The notes beneath the pieces were generated by a model. That model ran no database searches and was not told where the DNA came from. It saw nothing but the letters and a program-made list of their open reading frames with translations. A stretch of DNA of 64,000 bases, from positions 1 through 64,000 of the forward strand of contig JAFKAC010000125.1 in NCBI GenBank assembly GCA_025766275.1, read 5' to 3'. A program made the translations under genes and the position numbers. Shown one piece after another: positions 57,199 to 64,000 of this stretch (positions within the stretch are counted from its first letter, which is position 1; each line of letters opens with the position of its first letter). The DNA is from Lactarius indigo (lineage: Eukaryota > Basidiomycota > Agaricomycetes > Russulales > Russulaceae).

Positions 57199-60100
57199 TT
57201 ATATCTTTCATCCAGCCCCAGTGGCGGATGGGTATAGACGGTAATATTCTTGGATTGCGTCTTGGGCGTGTGTTAGGTTGGTTGCAGGCTCCCATGTATT
57301 GTCACTTGTGGGGAATCCCTTCCACTTTACTAGGAAGTGGAGTTTGCACCCTCAGCCTTGTTCCTGGGTGTCTTCAATTTGTTCCACTTCATACTCCTCT
57401 TCTCCATCGATAAGGTCCGGTGGGGGTCGGGTAAAGTTTGTCCCATGCATCTCCATCTCCTTATATAGCATAAGGAGGTTTGCATGGAACACCGGGTGGA
57501 TCTTCCATGATGCGGGAAGTTCCAGTTTGTAAGAAATGTCCAATAGAACCCTTGTTATTCTGAAGGGTCCATATCTTTTAGGGGCGAGCTTGCTCGTGGG
57601 GTAGAAGGTACGGAGATTTGTCCCTTCTAACCATACATGGTCCCCTTGTTGATAAGGTGTGAATCTCGTTTTGCCTCATTGTGTCATGAGGTGTTGCGCA
57701 TGTTTGATACTGTCCTGGGCATGTTGTCTAAGGACTAACAGTTCCTCCAGTCATTGATCCACCATGGGGCAACTTGAAGGCTTAGGGTTCCACGTGGTGC
57801 AGGGCTCCCATCCCATGAGAAGTGAAAATGGGGAGTGTTTGGTGGTGGTGTTTGTCCATGAGTTATGCACGAATTGTGCCATGGGTAGGACATCCACCCA
57901 ATTGTCCTGCTTTATGTTGCACCAGTGTCGTAAATATTGTTCTAGCCACTGGTTGGTGCACTCTGATTGTCCGTCGGTTTGGGGATGGTATGCTGATGAT
58001 ATATTTGTTGTATCCCCAATGTGGAGCACAGTTGTCTCATGAATGTTGATGTGAATCAGGGGTCCCAATCAGATATGATCTTTCAGGGTAATCCATAATG
58101 GGGGTACATGTGTTGGAGGTATAGTTTGGCTACCCCTTCTGACATGATGGTTTTGTTACATGGGATGAATATTGCTGCTTTCGAACAGTCGTGGTCAGTG
58201 ATTGTAAGGATTACATCGAATCCATTTGAAGTGGGGAGTTTGACGATGAAATCCATTGATACTACTTTGAAGGATTTGGCTGAAGGGTCGGTTGTGATGG
58301 GGAATAAATGTGATTTTTGTCAATGGGGGTTGATTTTGTTGCTTTGGCATGTGGCACATCCTTTGACATAGGCTTCCACATCTTTTTGCATGTTGGGCCA
58401 CCAGAAGTCACATCTTACTAGTTCCAAAGTGTTCGCGATTCCTGGATGCCCAGTGCTTGGGGTATCATGGAAAAAGGTAATTACCCCCCATTTAAGGTCA
58501 TTGTTTTCCACAACAATGAGAGCATCGCCTTTCCACCATAGCCCATTGTGTTTTTTCAGGTTATGGGGTTCTATCCATGGGAGGAGCATTGCTTCATCTA
58601 TGTTTCTCATGATTTGGGTCCATATATCCATATTGTGCATGGATGTTTGGGTGATTTTGAGAAAGACTTCATCTGGTAGTACCATGATGTGGTCGTTGTC
58701 AGTGGTACTGTCATCATAGTCCGGTCATCTAGATAGTGAATCTGCCTGCATATTCTTTGTACCAGGGATATGTTTAAGCACAAAGTTGTATTCTGAGAGT
58801 TCCTGGAATTCTCGGGCTACTCTTTGGCTTATTTTTTGTGGTTCTTTCCAATATTGGAGGTTGGTGTGATCAGTGTGTATGGTTGTGAGGTGGGGGGACC
58901 CTACAAGGTATGTGCACCATGTTCACAGGGCTTTGACAATTGCAAGTAATTCTCAGTCATAGATGTCATAGTTTCGTTCAGTTTCTGTTAGGGATTTGGA
59001 ATAGAATGCGACTGGATGGAGTTTTTGATCTTCTCCCTTTTGGTTTAACATGGCTCCTAGGGCATAACTGGAAGTGTCCACTTCAATTTCAAAGGGTTGG
59101 TCCAATTGGGGAAACAGGAGTACCAGTTCGTTGCTAATCTGGTCTTTGATGGCATCAAATGCTTTTTGTCTTGCCTCCATCCAATCCCATGGTGTATCCT
59201 TTTTTGTGAGGTCATGTAAAGGTCTCGCAATGGTTGAGAATCCTCTTATGAAGCGTCTGTAGAAATTGCAGAATCCCAGGAAGGCTTGTACTTCCTTAAG
59301 TGATTTTGGCGCCTTCCAGTTGCGTACTCCCTGGACCTTAATGGGGTCCATACATAGTTTGCCATTTCCAATAATGAGCCCCAGGTATTCCACTTCGTGG
59401 ACTTCAAACACACATTTTTCTGGTTTGATGTAAAGGTTGTGTTCATTACATAGGTCCAATACTTGGTGTAGTACATGTTGATGGTGTTCAAGATTGTCAG
59501 GTGTTGCAATTAGAATGTCGTCCATGTACACAATGACTTCTCCTGTTAACACCAGTTCTTGGAAGATGGTGTCTTCATGGTCTGAAAGGTACTAGGAGAG
59601 TTTGTTAGGCCGAAGAACATCACCCTTGGTTTGAACAGCCCTTGATTGGTTTTGAACGTCGCCTTCCACTCGTCCCCCTTTTTGATGTGGATATTGTTGT
59701 ATCCCCACCATATATCCAGTTTTGAATAGAGTCATGCATTCCAAATTCGATCAATAAGTTCGGGGATAAGGGGGAGTGGATAGTGGTTTTTTATGGTAAT
59801 GTCGTTAAGGTGGTGATAATCCTGTACTGGGCATAATTTTCCATCCTTTTCTTGATGAAGAAGAATGGGGATGTGTAGGGTGACTTCGACGGTTGGATAT
59901 ACTCCTTCTTCAGGTGTTCAGTGATGAATTCTGAAAGTATTTCAGTTTCTGGGGCTGTTAACAGGTATACTTTACAGTCCATGGTTTTGGGGGTGTCTGG
60001 GACGAGGTTGATAGTGTGGTCCCATGTCCTTGATGGAGGAAAGCATTGCGATGCTTCCTCACTGAACACCTTTCGATGTCTCCAGTATTCTTTGGGAACC

Positions 60101-60760
60101 ATCTCTTCAAAGGTCCTTTGGGGTTTCTTTGCCACTTCTCGTTGAGCTAATTCTGACACTGTAGTGGTTTTTCACAATCAGATATATGGGTCATCCTCTC
60201 ATTCTAATTGTTCCCAAGCCAATTCGTCGAGTTGGCACGTCTTCAATGCTGTAATGGTGGATTCCATGGGCATGGCTTCATCCGACAAATTGAGGCTAGT
60301 AACAACAACCAGTTGGAATTCTTTGTCAATAGTGGTGTCTCGCCAGTGAAACTTTGGTTCAAAGGCTGTAAACCAGGGGTATCCCAGGATCACTTTGTTA
60401 TTTCCTAGGTCAGTGATGAGAAATCATAAGTTTTGAGTTCTTCCCCAAGTTTGAACAGTTAAGTCTGCAAAAGATATGATTTCTCCTCCCTGGTTATGGG
60501 TCCCATCTATGTTCCATATTTTGATGGGCCGTTCCATGGGAAGGTAGGTGATTTGGAGTTGTTTTAGAAGGTTTGCACTTATGAAGTTATCCATTGCTCT
60601 GGAATCAATAAGGACGTTTTGTTCAGCTGTCACGTGTGCAGATTTGAAAACAACTGGAATTTGCATGGATCGGAATCTGCTATTGTACACGCTAACTTTT
60701 AATGCTCTAGCCCAGGCCGCCGGGTTCAAGCATTTAGAAAATCCTTCTTTTGCCCAAATA
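57199..60760 (-). pseudogene. pol: B pol
   Basis: Homologous to A pol in the same order. The protease motif reads DSRAMDNF, with Gly of D-S-G changed to Arg. RT has YMDD at 59528-59517. A shift lies near 59575 and another near 59850. Integrase and chromodomain (near 57340) are recognisable. TGA codons are more numerous than in A, for example three within the stretch after QLE near 60175-60210. Confidence 0.88.
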
Positions 60761-60851
60761 GTTTATCCACCATAAGTTTGCGAACTTTGGGACTTTGTGC
60801 AAACAGGGTGGCTACCTGTGCTTCAGCTTGTTCTTCATTAGACAGAGGTCT

Positions 60852-61500
60852 TTAGGAGGTCACGGATATGGTAGCTGTGGTTGGAGTGGTGGTGTCTGTG
60901 GTTTTGGCAGTTGCTGCTGGCTTTTGGGGGCAGAAGTGCGAAATATGCCCTTGTCCTAGGCATCGGAAGCATCTTCCTTCCTTTTGAAGTTGCCTTTTTT
61001 CATCGTCAGTCATGGCTGCATGGGCATGGGTATGACTGATGTCCATTGCATTTGGGTCTCGGGTCTTGTTCAGGGTCAACAGCCATTGGTCCTGAGAGGC
61101 TCCTCCTTTTTTATAGTTTCTTCCTTTGGTGAGTTTGTCTTTGAGGAGGAGGTATTCTGCTTGTTGAAGGGTAACTGTGGCCTTCCAATCGTCCCACATT
61201 ATTGGGTGGTGGAACTTGATCGCGTTTACCACCAGCACTCCTGGTAGTCCCTTCTGGAAGATTTCCAGGGTGGTGGCTTCATCTTTGTTATACCCTGCTT
61301 TGTTTGCCAAATTGGAAAACTTGGCAATATATGTATCAATATCTTCTTTATCCATTTGGAGTGTCTGGATAGCATGTTGTGCCTTTTGTTGCTGAGTAGT
61401 ATCAGTATAGGCTTGAATGAAGCTCGTTTCTATCGTGTTGGTGTCATTCCAGGAACTCCTGGACAAACTTGGTTCAACTTTGGCTGGTGAGAGCCATGAT
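60852..61500 (-). pseudogene. gag: B ORF0-gag fusion by internal deletion
   Basis: Starts like ORF0 of A (ATG, MALTSQS) and within about 55 nt joins the middle of gag (TIETSFIQAYTDTTQQQ). It continues with the zinc knuckle CFRCLGQGHISHFC. The joint carries GGTGT, which occurs at both break points in A (near 53118 and 54044), so microhomology-mediated deletion is likely. Confidence 0.8.
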
Positions 61501-61521
61501 GTGCAAGGAGACTAGACTTAA

Positions 61522-62092
61522 TGTAACACCACTACAGGGGCATTAGGTACGACCTGTACCAAGTCAGTCAACATGCAGTAGTACAAGCTCGATGGCTCGA
61601 CTTCAGTAGAATGATGCACAAGAGTCATAAGGACGTGAGTCACTTGGACTGTAGAGGGAATGCTAAGGTACGAAGACCTAGCATACAACTGGGGGTTCGT
61701 GAGATGGGGAATGCACTAAGGCAACCTTTGTATAGACAAGTGTAGTATTACACAAGAAGTCTAGTCTACCATACAAGCTAGATAAGACTAGGTTTAAATA
61801 GGGGGGACTGTGTATGGCTCCTACAAACAGATGGTGCCATCGCTAGATCGAGAAACAAAGGGAAATACATAAGAGGGACAAGGTAAAGTCATAATGCAGG
61901 TTCGCACGTGAGTGGGAACGAGATGGAAACTGGCACATGTCAAGCTTTATCAAAAGAGATCGTTGATAAGCAAGGTGCGTGATAGGAACTGGGTAAACGT
62001 ATTGTCCGCATAGTCATACAGGGCTTGTAAAGTATTGGAAGGGGAACAGCAGTGTAAGGAAAGAACAAGTCTGAAGGCAAAGAAATTTAACA
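61522..62092 (-). repeat. B 5' LTR
   Basis: 571 bp, TGTAACACC to TTTAACA, flanked on the right by TCTTG. Confidence 0.92.
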
Positions 62093-63314
62093 TCTTGTTT
62101 CGTGTTGCACCAATGTCATAAATATTGTTCTAGCCACTGGTTGGTACGTTCCAATTGTCCATCGGTTTGGGGGTGATATGTGGAGGATATATTTTGTTGC
62201 ATCCCAAGTGTGGAGCACAACTGTCTCATGAATGTCAATGCGAATCTGGGGTCCCAGTCAGATATGATCCTTCAGGGTAGTCCATAATGGGGGTATATGT
62301 GTTGGCAGTAGAGTTTGGCTACTCCTTCTGGTGTGATGGTTTTGTCACAAGGGATAAATATAGCCACCTTTGAACAATTGTGGTTGGTGATTGTGGGGAT
62401 TGAGTTGAATCCATTTGAAGTGGGGAGTTTGACTATAAAATCCATTGATACTACTTCAAAGGGTTTGGCCAAAGGGTCAGTTGTGATGGGGAATAAGAGT
62501 GGCTTTTGTCAATGGGGGTTAATTTTGTTGCTCTGGCATGTGGCACATCCTTTGACATAGGCTTCTATGTCCTTTTTCATGTTAGGCCACCAGAAGTCAC
62601 ATCTTACTAATTCCAGAGTATTCACAATCCCTGGGTGTCTGGCCCTCAGGGTATTGTGGAAAAAGGTAATTACCCCCTGTTTAAGGTCATTGTTTCCCAC
62701 AACAACGAGAGCCTCACCTTTCCACCATAGCCCCTTGTGTTTCTTCAGGTTATGGGGTTCTATCCATGGGAGGAGTGTTGCTTTATCCATATTTTGCATG
62801 ATTTGGGTCCATATATCCATGTTGTGCATGGATGTTTGGGTGACTTTTAGGAAGACATCGTCTGGTAGTACCGTGACATGGTTGTTATCTGTGGTACCAT
62901 TGTTGTAGTCAGGACGTCTGGATAATGAGTCTGCCTGTGTATTTCTAGTGCCAGGGATATGTTTAAGCATGAAGTTATATTCTGAGAGTTCTTGGAATTC
63001 TCGGGCTATCCTTCAGCTTATTTTTTGTGGTTCTTTCCAGTACTGGAGGTTGGCATGGTCAGTATGTATAATTATGAGATGGGGGGATCCCACCAGGTAT
63101 GTGTGCCACATTCACAGGGCTTTGACAATTGCAAGCAGTTTCTTGTCATAGATGTCATAATTTCATTCGGCTTCTGTTAGGGATTCAGAGTAGAATGTGA
63201 CTGGATGGAGTTTTTGATCTTCCCCTTTCTGGTTTAGTATGGCTCCTAGGGTGTAGTTTGAGGCGTCCACTTCAATTTTGAAGGGTTGGTCTAACTGGGG
63301 AAATAGAAGTACCG
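62093..63314 (-). mobile_element. H1 continued: integrase and RNase H segment
   Basis: Minus-strand text: VSMDFIVKLPTSNGFNS, GHPGIVNTLELVRCDFWWPN, CATCQSNK, TDHANLQYWKEPQKI-like RNase H end and LHPVTFYSESLTEAE. Nonsense codons are TGA at sites shared with A and B (after YGLP and after VKAL). It stops at the LTR of element Z. Confidence 0.87.
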
Positions 63315-63750
63315 TGTCATGAACACCCCCTATTCTTCTTTTCTTCCTTACTCGCTTCTTGATAATGCTGGCATTGTTCCACTGGCATTGTTCTGCTGGC
63401 ATTATCCTGCTGGCATTGTTCTGCTGGCATTATCCTGCTGGCATTGTTCTGCTGGCATTATCCTACTGACATCTTACTGCCTCGCTGGCATCCCCAAACA
63501 TTGACTATATAAACCCCCTAGTATACTCTGTATTTCCTTAGCTTTGGCTTTGTCAATCTACTGTCTTGTCCCTCAGCACAGTCCTCTCTTCTCTATCACA
63601 GTCCTCTTCTCTATAGCCTAGCTCTTGTGCTTGAACAAGAGGACCTTTGCCACTGTCCAGTTGACAGTGGCAATTGTATCAGACTTAGGAGTCCTTCCAC
63701 TCAGTGGGGATCCAACTCAGAGTTCTTTGCCTCAGGCAGGATCTGTTACA
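63315..63750 (+). repeat. Z 5' LTR (putative)
   Basis: 436 bp. The opposite LTR is outside the window, so ends rest on the TG...CA rule and on loss of host similarity at 63315. Confidence 0.6.
63368..63468. repeat. 14-bp tandem repeats in the Z LTR
   Basis: Units GCTGGCATTGTTCT and GCTGGCATTATCCT alternate about seven times just upstream of the TATA box, as LTR enhancer arrays sometimes do. Confidence 0.85.
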
Positions 63751-64000
63751 GAATGATGCACACCCTGGCAGTGGTGTGACATAAGCCAAAGCTACAGACT
63801 ACAGAACTAGCCATCGTGGCTAGTATTGACTTAGACCTCTTACCCGATGACCAGTGGACCGAGGTATTCTGCCGCTGGCAAGATGACTTACTGACACATG
63901 TACTTGGGTGTGCCTACTGGAACACCTCGCACGTTGACAGACATGGAGGCTATCAAGCTCTCCTTAATGGACACATTTACAACCTCGACTTTATAAATCA

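Larger units (their letters stand above)
55044..62092 (-). mobile_element. B: second-family gypsy element with gag deletion, 7049 bp
   Basis: LTRs 55044-55616 (573 bp) and 61522-62092 (571 bp), perfect 5-bp duplication. It is inserted in H1 integrase. Joining 62097 to 55044's left flank restores NTKQDNWAEALPMAQ. Pol and 3' ORF are present. About 0.9 kb of ORF0/gag is missing, which accounts for the length difference from A. Confidence 0.93.
63315..64000 (+). mobile_element. Z: plus-strand LTR retrotransposon, 5' end only
   Basis: A probable LTR (63315-63750) starts TGTCATGAAC and ends TGTTACA, inside the RNase H region of H1. A TATATAAA box lies at 63506-63513. After the LTR a plus-strand frame from about 63800 to the window end reads IDLDLLPDDQWTEVFCRWQD and HVDRHGGYQALLNGHIYNLD, which could be a gag start. 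No ATG precedes it in frame, and the family cannot be named. Confidence 0.65.

Overview
This window looks like nuclear DNA of a filamentous basidiomycete, most likely an agaricomycete. The genes carry short introns of about 45-75 nt with GTANGT donors. The protein families are ones I associate with mushroom-forming fungi: a DUF6698-like protein, twin BTB/POZ genes, a WD40 protein, a P-loop ATPase with a nuclease-like tail, a Plavaka/CACTA-type transposase and chromodomain Ty3/gypsy retrotransposons. No tRNA, rRNA, CRISPR array or bacterial feature was found. Species cannot be named from this sequence.

Layout. 1-1.2 kb: 3' part of a decayed DUF6698-like gene. 1.2-5.5 kb: no supportable gene, with an AT-rich tract and small repeats. 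5.57-7.4 kb (-): a five-exon gene of a basidiomycete family of unknown function. 9.7-11.4 kb (-): two adjacent BTB/POZ genes, both broken by one-base shifts. 11.6-13.06 kb (+): a six-exon WD40 gene with two one-base insertions. 13.1-16.2 kb: repeats and a (CA)n tract. 16.2-19.2 kb (+): the P-loop ATPase/nuclease-like gene, with several frame shifts. 19.7-27.3 kb: a Plavaka-like transposase and a second copy of its 3' end. 27.3-33.1 kb: mostly unassigned, with one possible gene and dispersed repeats.

33.1-64.0 kb is a stack of nested LTR retrotransposons. An old gypsy copy (H0) is split by a younger relative, Y (34275-42133, duplication GTGAT), by a solo LTR (42858-43463, duplication GTGGG) and by a second-family element, H1 (from 44186). 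H1 is split by full-length element A (46723-54696), by element B (55044-62092, duplication TCTTG) and by a plus-strand element Z (from 63315). Removing Y or B with one target duplication rejoins the host reading frame exactly.

Both gypsy families share one plan on the minus strand: LTR, small upstream ORF0, gag, pol (protease, RT, RNase H, integrase, chromodomain), a long extra ORF 3' of pol, polypurine tract, LTR. The 3' ORF is 501 codons in copies A and B and ends in a zinc-knuckle array. A shorter, distantly similar 383-codon version follows pol in Y. Nearly all nonsense codons in the elements are TGA, and LTR pairs differ almost only by C/T or G/A changes at CpG sites, so CpG decay (methylation or RIP-like) appears to have silenced this locus. 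In the gene-bearing left half the lesions are instead one-base shifts, which could be pseudogene decay or assembly error.
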